Below are positions 1 to 11,740 of a DNA stretch of 64,000 bases, piece by piece (position 1 is the stretch's first letter; the number at the start of each line of letters is the position of its first letter). The DNA lies in NCBI GenBank assembly GCA_017163975.1, contig JAFFSR010000351.1, positions 558,001 to 622,000 on the forward strand. Direction: 5' to 3'. The notes below the pieces were generated by a model. The model saw only the letters and a list, made by a program, of their open reading frames with translations. It did no database searches and was not told the DNA's origin. A program made the translations under genes and the position numbers. The DNA is from Anastatus disparis (lineage: Eukaryota; Arthropoda; Insecta; Hymenoptera; Eupelmidae).

Positions 1-67
1 ACTTCAGTAATTTTATTATAAACATCAATAAATTCATCATCAAATTCGTCGCAACCCATATACGAAT
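1..67 (-). CDS. Possible 3' part of an exon, cut by the window edge
   Basis: On the minus strand an AT-rich tract ending TTTTTATTTAG (an acceptor-like AG at 69-68) is followed by an open frame of about 22 codons that runs off the window. It is acidic (reads SYMGCDEFDDEFIDVYNK), with composition unlike the surrounding AT-rich DNA. I do not recognise a family. It could be a host exon or a transposon exon; the stretch is short enough to be chance. Confidence 0.25.
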   Translation of the reverse strand, partial: MRIWVATNLMMNLLMFIIKLLK

Positions 68-139
68 CTAAATAAAAATAATTTAAATTTAAGTAAAAAT
101 AAATAACAATGTAAATGAACGACATAATTTAAAAAGTAC

Positions 140-1343
140 TGCTATATGCACAACAAAATATCTTTTTATATTTTATTGTTAAAATTTTTCCACTACCCAC
201 CTTTTAATTTTGATACAACTTATTAATATAATTGAAACTTTTCCTCTCGCCCCTTTCCCTATAGGGTTGCGTGTATTCTACTATTTTTTTGTATCTATGA
301 TATCACTTCTTTTGTTGTGACTTACTTATTCAGTATTATTAGGTTTAGTAACTGACTGTGATAGCAATATTTTGTATTTATACATTGTTTTATGTGCAAT
401 ATTTTATATTTATACATTGTTTTATGTGCAATATTTTTATATTTATACATTGTTGATGTGCAATATTTATTATTATATTTATGAATTGTATTACACGCCC
501 TTTGTATAATGATATGATATACAATAAATGTATCTATCTATCTATCTATCCCTGGTTTTGTATATTTCATTTTAACATTTTTTATCCAGTAACCTTTGAA
601 TTTTATAAAAAAAGTGGTTTGCAGATTTCAAGGTAATTTTCAGGTTATATTCTGTCAACGTATTTAGTTTTTTTTATTTTTATTGTTATTATATTCCTTT
701 TTAATAATTCAATTAAATCAATTATTAGTAGAACAATTTTTTATAAAAGAATTAGGGCACATATATGTACAACTGAGCATAACCTGAGAGATTTATTTAT
801 AACTATTTTTGTCGTTCTTTATTTTGTTCTCTTTTATTTAAACATTTTCATTTAATTATTACTTTTAATAATTAAATTTTTTTATGAATATTTTTATTAT
901 TGCCTTGAAATTTGTTGTATACAATTTTTATCGTCCAATCCTGACTTCCCCACCCATCTCATCTTGGTTTTTATTAAAATTAATTTTGAACAATTATATA
1001 CAATTTTTAATTATTTAAATATATTATTTTTTTAAAGGAATTTAATTAATCACTATTGATGAAAAAAATCATTAAACAAAGCAGAAATTTATAGATGTCT
1101 TATTTTTAGGTTGTGTTTTTTCATTTATGTTTATTTTTTACTACTGAGAGCTATTTTACTCATTTTTACTAATAAATTAAATTGCTCATTCGTACAATAA
1201 TTACTTTTAACTTTATTCTTTAATTCATACAACAAAAGCTTAATTTTATTGTTTAGCAACAACCAAAAAATTAATTTGATTTTGCTTATTTTTACAACAA
1301 AATAATAAAAATAATTTTTTATTTATTTGTTGTGCATATAGCA
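140..1343. repeat. Possible 1.2 kb element with 15 bp inverted ends
   Basis: TGCTATATGCACAAC at 140-154 is repeated inverted as GTTGTGCATATAGCA at 1329-1343, with further AT-rich similarity just inside. The interior has no ORF. It includes three ~31 bp tandem copies of a TTTATACATTG..GTGCAATA unit (365-480) and a TATC microsatellite (531-550). The AATAAATG before the TATC run looks like the 3' end of an old non-LTR retrotransposon. Target duplication is unclear (AC on both sides). Confidence 0.35.
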
Positions 1344-1440
1344 ACGACCAAATTTAAAACTTTACAGAACGATCGTGACCAGTATTAAGAAAAATTGATA
1401 TGCCTTAGGACATGTTTGTTTAACCGATACGTAGATTGTA

Positions 1441-1873
1441 CACTTGGCGGAAAGGATATTTTTCCGAATGTTAACCTCAAATGGCAACATCGCATATTTT
1501 ACCACAGGCATAAGACAATTCCAAATTATAGAGCAAATTTCGCATCATCGTTACTTATTACTTAATGACATAATTTTAGTAAACAAATAATATTACTTTC
1601 TTTTTTCATGATCCGAATTATAATTTTATTAAATAAAATTTTTATTCCTTAGTTCAATAATCATATAGAATCTAGTATTGTGAATGTAAATTATATAAGC
1701 AATAAAATTTAAGTTGTTATCATTTGAATTTTGCACGAATAACCTATAAAAAAAACAAAATAATCATGATGCGAAACTCAATGCATAATTCGAAGTTTTC
1801 TTATGTCTGTGGTAAAATATGCAGCGCTGCCATTTGAGGTACACATTCGGAAAAATATCCTTTCCGCCAAGTG
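1441..1873. mobile_element. Foldback MITE, TA target site
   Basis: CACTTGGCGGAAAGGATA at the left is matched inverted at the right (TATCCTTTCCGCCAAGTG). Inverted similarity reaches about 110 bp inward, including the AAATATGC and ACCACAGRCATAAGA segments. TA flanks both ends (1439-1440 and 1874-1875). Non-coding, about 433 bp; the TA target fits a Tc1/mariner-mobilised MITE. Confidence 0.7.
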
Positions 1874-1875
1874 TA

Positions 1876-2003
1876 CACCCACCGTTAATGGATTCTTTCC
1901 GAATGTTTTGAAATCCTGAACTTTCATTGGACAATTCCGTTGTTTCCTTTGTTTCTATTGGAACATTTTGAAAAATTCGGAAAGAATCAATTAACGTTGG
2001 GTG
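1876..2003. mobile_element. 128 bp MITE abutting the previous one
   Basis: CACCCACCGTTAATGGATTC is matched inverted by GAATCAATTAACGTTGGGTG. TA flanks at 1874-1875 and 2004-2005; the left TA is shared with the neighbouring MITE, so one inserted at the edge of the other. Confidence 0.6.
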
Positions 2004-2005
2004 TA

Positions 2006-2423
2006 CATACCTTTAAAACATTTCAAATTTGAATCCATATATATTTTCACCGATTCACGTCTTGGGAATCATAGATGTTGCAGACGTATAAGTAATTAAA
2101 ATTTATATTTTAATAATTTTTTCAAGGTGAATCACAATTAGATGCTTTTTGATTCAAAAGACAATAATTATTTACAAGATTCGTGCACTATATAAGTATT
2201 AATATTTACAATTATCTCGAATTGTAATTAGGAAAAAAATGATCCAATCTCTAAATAAGAACATAATATAATTTATTAATTTATATTTTAAATTTATAAA
2301 TTTGATTGTACATTTTAATTTCCGATAACTTTTGTACAATTAACAAGCAAGGGCTTTGAAGAATACAAATGAATCAAAGAGGAAAATACATTTTAATTTT
2401 CGAATTTATAGGTATTTTAACTA
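2006..2423. other. AT-rich, nothing recognised
   Basis: No ORF, repeat or RNA gene that I can support. Confidence 0.6.
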
Positions 2424-3136
2424 CACTGAGAAAAAAATTTAGTTGAGTCAATGAAATAAATTTAGTTATTAAATATTTTGTTGATAAAAATTAATTTTGA
2501 TTGAAGTAATATGCAAAGTTATTAAATCACTGAAATATTTAGTTGGGATAAAAAAAATGATACCTAAGTTAAAAAAAAATAAATATTTTTTTAAAATAAA
2601 GAAAAATTTATTGTTTTGGTTAAATTATTCGATTGATTTAATCAAATCAATTTCATTAAGGCAGCTGATAAAATTTTATAAAATATTTATTTGTAACAAT
2701 AGAATATGTTTGTAAATTATCTATATATTTTGTTACAGTAATTAAATATTTATTTTAGTAAATCGTTTGTTAAATTTACAAAATCTTTTATAACAATAAA
2801 AAAATATTGGTCAATCATCAATATAATATTTGCTTGAATTAACGGTCATCCGATTAAGTTAAAGAAGCTTATATTGTAAATAAACGCTTCACTAAGTTAA
2901 TAACATTGTCATTTAATTAATAATATATGTGATTGTATAAAAAAAATATTTTGTTGTATATAACACATAAAATTTGATCAGCATTTCAATAAAAATTAAA
3001 ATTAATTTAAAGAAATAGGTTCTTTAAAATCAACAAATCCGATTTCAATGAATTCACAAAAAGAAAACCAATAAATTATTTTTTTAAAGTCAAAAAAGGT
3101 GCAACGTAAAATCAGATATTAAATTTTTTTTAAAGA

Positions 3137-3760
3137 AATATTTATTAAACCGAATATATTTATTTTATTATTTCTATCAAGTTGTTATTGAAACAAGAAT
3201 ATAATTCACTGATTTAATTAAATATTATATTAACACTTACATTAAATTACTTTAATGTTTAATAATGTATTAGATTATCTTAATGAAATATTTATTAAAC
3301 CAAATATATTTATTTTATTATTTCTATCAAATTGTTATTGAATCAAGAATATATGTCACTGATTTAATTAAATATTATATTAACACTTCCATAAAATTAC
3401 TTTAATGTTCAATAATATATTTGATTATCTCAATGAAATATTTATTAAACCAAATATATTTATTTTATTAATTCTATCAAGTTTTGATTGACATAAGAAT
3501 ATACTTCACTAATTCAATTAAATATTATAATACTTCTACTAAATTACTTTGATGTTTAATAATATATTTAATTATCTTAATAAAATGTTTACTAATTCTA
3601 ACGTATTTTTATCAAATTTTGATTAAAAGAAGAATATATTACATTGATTTAATTAATTATTATATCACCTCTATTAAATTACTTTACTGTTCAATAATAT
3701 ATTTAATTATATTAATGAAATATTTAATAATGTCAAAATTATTGTTTTATTCTTTCAATA
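3137..3760. repeat. Tandem repeat, period about 148 bp
   Basis: Units starting AAATATTTATTAAACC at about 3138, 3286 and 3435 are close copies; one or two more degenerate units follow. Confidence 0.75.
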
Positions 3761-4560
3761 AATTTTGAATAGTAACAAAAAGATATTTCATTGTTTTAAA
3801 TAAATATTGTATGACTTATATTAAATTATTTCACTGGCCAATGAAATACCTAATCATTTTAATTCAATATTTAGTTGCTTTGATGAATGCGTTTTTTCTC
3901 TTTATGAAATATATGATTGATTCTATGAAATATCTCATTGTCTTTCAATCAAATAATTTCATTGCTATATTATAATTAATTGGATGCATTAAATTAATTA
4001 AATTTTTAATTGATTCAAATATTTGATTTATTTTGTTCTATAAAATTATTTTATTACTTTTATCATTTAATTATATTGCGTCTATGAAATCGGTGATTAA
4101 TTGAATTAATTATTATTTTTAACAATTAAATATTTTATTATTTATGTCTCAATTAAATATTTTGTTGTATTAATTAACTTCTTTATCAGATCGATTAAAT
4201 AATTATTTGATTATCTTAATGAAATATTTATTGAAACAAGCAGTTATTATTTAATAACATATTTACTAAATCAAATGAAATATAATGTTAAAATTAATAT
4301 TTAATATTATTGAAAAATATTTTTTTGTATAAGTTATCATCCTTTATACTCAAACAAACTCATGTTTTAAATACGTGTCTTGCTAAGTGAATAACTTAGC
4401 AAAATATGTACTAAATTTAATAAAAATTACAGAGAAATCTGATTAAATACTTGTTAAAATCAAGTAAATCCACTATTTAATTCAACTACATAATTTATTT
4501 CATTCAAATAAGACATATTTGAACTAAAAGAAACATTTATTGTTTTAACAAAATCATTTA

Positions 4561-4700
4561 GTTCGATGGTTTGATGATACTACCGCTTGGTGGCGTCGTT
4601 AATTTTCGATCTCGCAAGCGGTAAGAGGGCTTCTAAGTTGATACATAAGGAAGTTAAAAATCCAAGATAATACGTAAATTGTAATGCGAGCGAAATTCAT
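4561..4700. other. Small GC-richer island in the AT-rich element
   Basis: Holds ACCGCTTGGTGGCGTCG, which stands out from its surroundings. The CCGCTTGGTGGCG core recurs inverted at 14640-14653 in another element. No ORF. Confidence 0.4.
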
Positions 4701-4979
4701 GTTAGATTTACTGCGTGTGCGATCACTGTATAAAGCATACTAATGTTAGTATGTTAATAATTGTTATTCTTTATCATATAAATAAATGGAATCATATTCA
4801 CCTGTCCTTTAATGAGTCATCAATTCATTGATGTTAATAAATAAATATAAATCACTGAAAGCAAATACTGTTGATTAAAAGACAGTATTTGTTCGATTAA
4901 AATATCTATAAATCGAATTAATTAAATATTTCTTTACTTTGAAGAAATATTTTATTTGTGAAACCGAATAATTAATCAA

Positions 4980-5568
4980 TTTTTTGTTAAGACAATGAAT
5001 TAATTTTATTAAATCGTAAAATTTTATTAAATTTAAAATATTTAATAAATTAAACTTTTATTTGAAAATATAAAATATTGAACTAATTTAAGTTCAATAT
5101 AACATTAATATGATGAAATAAATAATTAGAAAAACAAATGGACATTTTAATTGATAATTTTTTTTATTAAAACAATGAATTAATTTTATTGAATCAATCT
5201 TCGCGACATTTAATAAGTCAAATATTTAATTGAAAATACAAAATATTATTTGATTTAATTCCAATATGTATATTAATGTAATGAAATAATCAATTAGAAA
5301 AATAAATGGGCATTTTAATTAATAAAATTTTTTATAAAAACAATGAATTAATTTTATTGCATCAATCTTCGCGACATTTAGTAAGTCAAATATTTATTTG
5401 AAAATACAAAATATTATTTGATTCAGTTACTACATGCATATTGATGTAATGAAATAAGCAATTAGAAAAACAAATATGCATTTGAATTAATAAAAAATTT
5501 TTCTAAAACAATAAATTAATTTTATTCAACCAATATTTGTGATGTTTAGTAGAATCAAATATTTATTT
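4980..5568. repeat. Tandem repeat, period about 168-178 bp
   Basis: The phrase AACAATGAATTAATTTTATT recurs at about 4993, 5172, 5338 and (as AACAATAAATT) 5506, with similar sequence between. The I element inserted in the last unit. Confidence 0.75.
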
Positions 5569-5603
5569 CAGTGTTCGGCTGACCGTCGCGCGAGTGGGAC
5601 GTG
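5567..5603 (+). promoter_or_regulatory. Internal Pol II promoter: initiator plus DPE
   Basis: TCAGT with its A at 5570 sits exactly at the element's first bases and matches the arthropod initiator core. GGACGT at 5597-5602 lies at +28 to +33 and fits the downstream promoter element RGWYVT. No TATA box is seen upstream. Such a downstream internal promoter lets a LINE transcribe itself from base 1, as known for I and jockey elements. Confidence 0.65.
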
Positions 5604-5746
5604 TTCGTGTCCGAGTTGATAGGTTAGAGCGTACTACCGCTAGCACGGCGGCTTGCCGCTGAGCTTTGTTTCTGCTTAAATTGTATAATTCTTTGTTTGA
5701 ATTATCAAGCAAAGTATACAAACGATAAAGTTAAAATTGATTAAAC

Positions 5747-7096
5747 ATGTCTCAAATTAACTCTCAAAACAACAGTAATACACAAAACATGGTGAACTCA
5801 ACTCAAACTAGCAAACCGCAGACCTTCTCCAGGATGGTGTTGAACGGCGTCGTACCAAAAGTCACTCAGTCTATTGTGATGGATATAGTTGATGGTGCTG
5901 AAAATTGTGAATATTTAATGGAACTGATTAAAAAGACAAGTCCCACGAACATTATAGGTGCTTCCAGAATCTCACAAAACCGATTTTGCTGCTATTTAAA
6001 CAGTGATGCTTTAGTTGAAGAATTATCAGCAGTGAATAATAATATCATAAATATACGCGATCAGCGGGTCAAAATTAGACCTTTTATCGAAAAATCTAAG
6101 CGGGTAATATTTTCAAACGTACACATGTGTATACCAAACAGTGCAATTCTTGACAAATTAAACGACTGCGGGGTAAAGGTAAAGTCAAGTATAAGTCATA
6201 TCCGAGCAGGCTTCGACCATCCAGCCCTCTCTCACATATTAAGCTTCCGGAGACAAGTATTTATCGAACCTAACGACGTCGAAAAATTACCAACCGATTT
6301 TACGCTTAATTGCGACGACACCATCCATCATATATATGTTTCAACAGATAAAATTACTTGCTTTCTTTGTCAAAAGGTAGGCCACACATCAAAATATTGT
6401 AAAGAAATGCAACCTTCCAATATACAAACAGACATAGTTTCATCGTTACAAAGCAGTGAAGTGACAAAGGAGCACCAAAGCGGTATCATCAAATCGAATA
6501 CAGAAACGGTTGAGAATTCAAAAGCGGCAACACAGTCAAAGCCAAGTGATAATCAGACTCATCTTAGTTTCATGGGTACTAAACTCTTCTCTGCTCCGAC
6601 CGCTCCTGCTTTACCCACTAAGCGAGCGCTATCCGTTAGCACGTCTACAAGTAATGATGATAAGTTAACAACCACCGATAAAGCAGAGGCCAACACCGAC
6701 ACCAAGCCAAAAAACAAAAAGCAGAAGAGCGCTCGTGCTACTAAAGTACCCCCACCTAATCTAAAACTTCAATTCGATACAGCACAGATTAACATTCCAA
6801 GCACAGTCGCTGCTACCTTTCCTATTAATGTATCTAAATGCTACGATTTTGTTTGCGAAACATACGAACATAAATACGAACAGACACACACAGTTGCCGC
6901 TAAATACTCAACAAATTATCAAGGAATTGCTGAAATGCTTCAGCACATAAATCAACACATTACCATCACGTCTGTTAAAAAAAGAGTTACAAGATTATCA
7001 AATATACTATTAAAAAACAAACCCAATGACGATTCTCTCTCCCAAATACTAGATCCTCCTTCCTCATCAGAGCAAAGCAATTTCGACAAATCTTAA
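5747..7096 (+). CDS. I-element ORF1, gag-like RNA-binding protein
   Basis: A 449-residue nucleocapsid-like protein that in I-clade elements binds element RNA and helps form the RNP. A CCHC zinc knuckle, C-x2-C-x4-H-x4-C, reads CFLCQKVGHTSKYC and is encoded at 6359-6400. The N-terminal half before it may hold an RRM-like fold (inferred from ORF1 families, not from a motif). The C-terminal third is Lys/Ser/Thr-rich with a KNKKQK basic patch. The ATG at 5747 follows the 5' UTR directly. The frame is intact; 105 bp separate it from ORF2, in a different frame, so ORF2 would need reinitiation. Confidence 0.85.
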   Translation: MSQINSQNNSNTQNMVNSTQTSKPQTFSRMVLNGVVPKVTQSIVMDIVDGAENCEYLMELIKKTSPTNIIGASRISQNRFCCYLNSDALVEELSAVNNNIINIRDQRVKIRPFIEKSKRVIFSNVHMCIPNSAILDKLNDCGVKVKSSISHIRAGFDHPALSHILSFRRQVFIEPNDVEKLPTDFTLNCDDTIHHIYVSTDKITCFLCQKVGHTSKYCKEMQPSNIQTDIVSSLQSSEVTKEHQSGIIKSNTETVENSKAATQSKPSDNQTHLSFMGTKLFSAPTAPALPTKRALSVSTSTSNDDKLTTTDKAEANTDTKPKNKKQKSARATKVPPPNLKLQFDTAQINIPSTVAATFPINVSKCYDFVCETYEHKYEQTHTVAAKYSTNYQGIAEMLQHINQHITITSVKKRVTRLSNILLKNKPNDDSLSQILDPPSSSEQSNFDKS

Positions 7097-7201
7097 TCTT
7101 TGTTATGCATACGGTAAATAATATAATCTACTGCAGTAAAATAATTTATTCTATATTCACACGACATCGAAAATTAATATCAAATAAACAAGCAAAGAGC
7201 A

Positions 7202-10200
7202 ATGGCTGATAAAAATCATACCAAATTAAGAATACTTTACTGGAACGCACGCAGTGTTGTAAATAAAAAGGAGGAAATTGAAAAACTCATACTAGATTAC
7301 GACGTCTTTGTTGCTGTTGAGTCCTGGCTTAAAGATCATATTAAATTTGAATTTTCTGGCTTAAATGTGTACAGAAAGGATCGGCTGCATGCTACTGGTG
7401 GAGGAATAGTTATACTGGTTCGCAAAATTTTTAATTACACTGAGGTTATTAATGTCGATTCTCCAAACCCATTAATGGATTTATGTGCTATTAAGATTTT
7501 AAATATTACCGAACCTACGGTGATACTAGCATGCTATAGACCCCCAAATATACACCTAAGTGAAAATGACTGGGAGGTGATAATTGGCAACACCTCAATA
7601 CACAAAAGATGTCTATTAGTTGGCGATTTCAATGCACACAACCAGCTGTGGAATTGCAAAGATACAGACGATAGTGGAATAAAACTTTCGAATCAAATAA
7701 ACAAGCACAACCTTATTATACACAATAGCGACACCTATACTCGCATTGATATTCAAGAAGCCAAAAAATCCAAAATTGATTTGATCCTGTCCACAGCTGA
7801 CGCTGCCCCCTATGTTGATGTCACCGTAGAAAATGACGCGCTTGGATCAGATCATTTTCCCATCAAGATCACCATTGATGTAGAAAAATATTATTATATT
7901 AAACACACCTACAGGATACAAACTAAAAGGACTGACTGGACGCAATTGAAAGAAATTCTTAATGAAGAATACTTAAATTTCATGAGCTCTGAGTACGAGG
8001 TTTTAACTTCTACAGAAAAATACGATTTCTACGTCGACACCATTACTAGAGCTTTGAAGGAATCTACACCATCTAAGAAAAAAACTAAAAAAAATAAACA
8101 CAGGAATCCTGTTCCCTGGTGGGATTCTGACTGTCATCGAATGAAAAGGAGAAGACAAGCTGCCTTCAAAAGATGGGAATTTTCCAACGAACTGAAAGAC
8201 TTAATTTAGTACAAAAAAGCAAGAGCACAGGCTAAAAAATTATTTAAACAAAAAAAGAAGAGTTGTTTCCATGAATTTGCTAGTACCATAAACACTAATA
8301 ACAATTTAAAATATACATGGCATAAAGCAAAAATTTTTAAAAATAAATGGATTAAAAGTAAGCCTATTTCCTGCAGCGATTTTACCACAAATGATATAAA
8401 AATAAACGAGATGTTAGATAACATGTGCACGAATTCTGACAACACTGACCCAGAATGGTTACCTAATTCCAACCCTAATAGCTTCTTTGATCAGCCATTT
8501 AGCTACACCGAATTCAATAACTCCTTGAAATCTCGGGGCAAAAAATCATCTCCAGGTACTGACGGCATAAATTACGAAGTACTGCACCACCTACCTATTA
8601 AGTATCATCTACTCCTGGTGGATATTTATAATGATATGTACACGAATGATGAATACCCTACATGCTGGAGAAATACCTACGTACATTTCGTTGAGAAGGC
8701 TGGAGGAAAAGGTTTGAGACCATTGGCATTAACATCTTGCACATGCAAGATCTTTGAATTAATGCTGTCCAACAGAATTCGGTGGTGGATTAAGAGGCAT
8801 CATATCTTACCTGACTGTCAAACTGGATTTCGTAGAGGTTTCTCTTGTGCTGACAATTTGACAACTTTTCAGCTAGAAATTGAGGATTCATTAGACAGAG
8901 GTGAACATGTCTTAGCTGTTTATCTAGATGTAAGCAATGCATTTAACGACGTACGATGTGATGTACTCCTCTCCAAATTGGCACTATCAGGTTTTTCAAC
9001 CAAATCTCTTAAATTTATCAGGTTTTTAACTTATGAAAGATATATATATACAGAAAAAAATCTCACAGTACCTCGTACATGTCACAAGGGAGTACCACAA
9101 GGTGGAGTACTCAGCCCCCTCCTGTACATATTATATGTTTCTGACATAGCAAATAATCTTCATGAAAACATAAAAACGCTTCAATATGCAGACGACATCG
9201 TAATTTATATTAAAACTGATAAGCCGGATGAAGAAAAAGCTAATCTTCAAGCAGCAGTAGAGACTATCGCCAATAGACTACAAGAATTAGGTCTAAATGT
9301 TTCCCCCACCAAAACTGAGTTCGTGGACTTCAACAAAAATCTTGTCTTACCTGGTGAAAACGACATAATGATCCAAAACAACACAGTCAAGTCCTCAGCC
9401 CACGTCAAATTCCTTGGTGTGTACTTTGACTATCGTCTCGATTTTGAGAAGCATGTAACATATGTTCTTGAAAGAGCCAATAGAGCATTAAATATCTTAA
9501 GATTTCTTAGAGGTGTCTACTGGGGAGCCTCCCCAGAAACTTTACTAACATTTTACAAATCATATGTCAGACCCATTATTGAATACGGAGGATTCATATA
9601 CTTACCAACTAAGAAAACTATTATCACCAAAATTGAAAGAGTACAGTTCTCCGCTATTAGAATGGCTCTGGGTCTAAGAATGAGCACTCCTACCAACGTA
9701 CTACTGGGTGAATCTAAACTCTTGACGATAACACTAAGAATTGAAACACTATGTAATAATTTCCTGTTAAAGACATTTACTAGAACGCAATCAATCACGA
9801 ATAAAACGATAAACAAATTCATTCCATCCATTATCAGTAACACTTTGAAAGAAGTTAAACTATTGCACTCTTGCATCAAGAGATTAATAGGCAAAAAACA
9901 CGAATTAATAATTAACGAGGCACCTCTAATTTACGAATACGATTACGAAGTAACCATTGATTCCATCAATGTCAACTATGAAGCAGGACACATTCTAAAA
10001 ACTTCCGATCGAGCAAATCATACTTTCAACTCCTTGTTCAATAACGATGGATCAGTCAAAATATACACCGACGGTAGTAAAACTGAACAAGGTGCATCTG
10101 TGGGATCCTCTGTAGTCTGCCCCGAACTAAATACTGTTAAAACCATAAGTATTAATCCAAATGCTTCCATATTTACAGCCGAATCCATCGACCTGTCTAC

Positions 10201-10893
10201 TGCCTTGGATATAACACTACTGAACAAGCAAACAAGCTACAACCTTTTCACAGATTCCTTAAGTGTTGTACAGGCTATAGAAAACCCTTCAAACTCTAAC
10301 AATAAACATATATACGAAATAAGGAAGAAATACATCGAATTCTCTAAGGATAATCACTATGGAACGAAAATCACTATACATTAGATACCTGCACACAAGG
10401 GTATACAAGGTAACGAATTAGCTGATCACTATGCCAAAGCTGCCACTCAACAAGAACCAACCTTAAGTCAAATAACACAAACCGATATGAGATCCTACTA
10501 CCGTAAATTATCCTATACTAAATTTGAAGCTACTTTAATCGAGCAAGGAAACCATAAGGGCCAACACTATTACCAGAACTTCTATTCAACCTCCCCTCAA
10601 CCATGGTTTAAAAAACGAAACTTAAATAGAGAAACTGTCGTTACGATATGTAGATGCCGTAGTGGACACATCAGCCTCAACGAGTCACTGGCTGAGATTA
10701 AAGTAGTTAGCAGCACGGCATGCACTTGTGGGTATTACACGCAAGATTTAAACAACGAACTGGACTTCTACAAGATTTAATTAAACTAAAACATTTTTCT
10801 CCATATGATATTAAGAGTTTCCTCATCAAACCAAATATTACCGTAATGCAGTGCATCATCAAGTTTCTCAAGAAATGTGAAATAAAAGTGTGA
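7202..10893 (+). pseudogene. I-element ORF2: endonuclease, reverse transcriptase, RNase H (broken)
   Basis: A polyprotein for target-primed reverse transcription, acting on element RNA at a nicked chromosomal site. From the ATG at 7202: an AP-like endonuclease (WNARS at the start, GDFNAHNQLW near 7622, GSDHFPI near 7846), then RT with the TGFRRG, GVPQGGVLSPLL and YADD (9185-9196) motifs, then RNase H (YTDGSK near 10067, HKGIQGNELADHYAK after 10390). One frame is kept throughout, but stops interrupt it at 8207-8209 (TAG) and 10382-10384 (TAG). Near 10755 the frame changes and part of the usual C-terminal Cys/His region seems lost; the tail runs in another frame to a TGA at 10891. Confidence 0.88.
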
Positions 10894-11064
10894 ATACTAA
10901 TTGTAGTGATACTATAACAAAACACTGTACATGATTTAACTGTAACCCTCAAAAGAGGGCCCTTTTCTGTGTATTTTGTCTTTTCTTTATATTCTTTTTT
11001 GTAGCTAAATAACCTTCATTATGTAAAGGTATTAATAAAGCTTAAATAAAAAAAAAAAAAAAAA
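10894..11064 (+). other. I-element 3' UTR and A tail
   Basis: Contains a CCCTCAAAAGAGGG hairpin at about 10947, an AATAAA-like signal just before the end, and a run of about 20 A. The tail is followed at once by the TSD. Confidence 0.75.
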
Positions 11065-11352
11065 AATATTTATTTAAAAAAAATGAAATATTTATTTGAC
11101 TCAATTAAAATATTTGTATTAATGTAACAAAATATTTTATGTGCCGCCCGCACCTAAGGGATTTCATTGATTCAATTAAGCCTTACTTAATCCAACTAAA
11201 TTTTTTTCTCAGTGTAGATAAATAACTTACTCAACAATGTTCATTTTCTCAGTCTTTGTTGATCGACACTATCTAAGAGCTTTTTTTAAATATTATGCGA
11301 TGATACGAGCAAAATTTATATGTCTTAAAGGATTTATTTATATGACATTTAA

Positions 11353-11736
11353 GAGTAGGCCGGATTAGAATTTGATACCGACCGAGTAAAAATTGAGTTT
11401 TTTGTTATTTACTTAAGTATTAATCGGTGTATCTTCAAACTAAAGGTTGAGCGCAATAGATATTATTATAATGAACATCTATGCACAAGAAAAAAAAATT
11501 CTACCGATTTGTTTTTGAGAAAAGTAAGGAACGCCGAGGTGAAAGTTTATGTTTATAATATTTTCGCGTTCTTACTTTTCTCAAAAACAAATCGGTAGAT
11601 TTTTGTTTGCTTGTGCACACATATTTGTAATAATAATATCTTTTGCGCTTAACCTTCAATTTGCAGATACACCGATTAATACTTGAGTAAATAACGAAAA
11701 TCTCAATTAGACAAGGACAGCGAATCCGGCCTGCTC
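11353..11736. mobile_element. Palindromic MITE with TTAA target site
   Basis: GAGTAGGCCGGATT at the left is matched by AATCCGGCCTGCTC at the right, and the arms pair nearly along the whole 384 bp (for example CTACCGATTTGTTTTTGAGA inverted near the centre). TTAA flanks both ends (11349-11352, 11737-11740). A TTAA target suggests a piggyBac- or Kolobok-type transposase. Relatives: 50515-50903 and fragments near 28158 and 46000-46135. Confidence 0.8.
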
Positions 11737-11740
11737 TTAA

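Larger units (their letters stand above)
5569..11064 (+). mobile_element. Nearly complete I-clade non-LTR retrotransposon
   Basis: It starts with CAGTGTTCGG, has a ~180 bp GC-richer 5' UTR, a gag-like ORF1 and an ORF2 with endonuclease, reverse transcriptase and RNase H, then a short 3' UTR and an A-run. AATATTTATTT flanks it on both sides (5558-5568 and 11065-11075) as an 11 bp TSD. The RNase H domain after RT and the CAGT start point to the I clade. ORF1 is open; ORF2 has two in-frame stops and a frame change near its end, so this copy is recent but no longer active. Confidence 0.9.
2424..11214. mobile_element. Large AT-rich DNA element with CACTGAG termini
   Basis: CACTGAGAAAAAAATTTAG at 2424 is matched inverted at 11196-11214, with TA on both outer sides (2422-2423, 11215-11216). 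Inside it is very AT-rich, non-coding and built of degenerate tandem repeats. It was later split by the I-clade retrotransposon at 5569-11064, leaving about 3.3 kb of its own sequence. The superfamily is not certain: TA target fits Tc1/mariner, while CACTG ends also resemble animal CACTA-type ends. Several other elements here end in the same way (14079, 19131, 38512, 40465). Confidence 0.6.
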
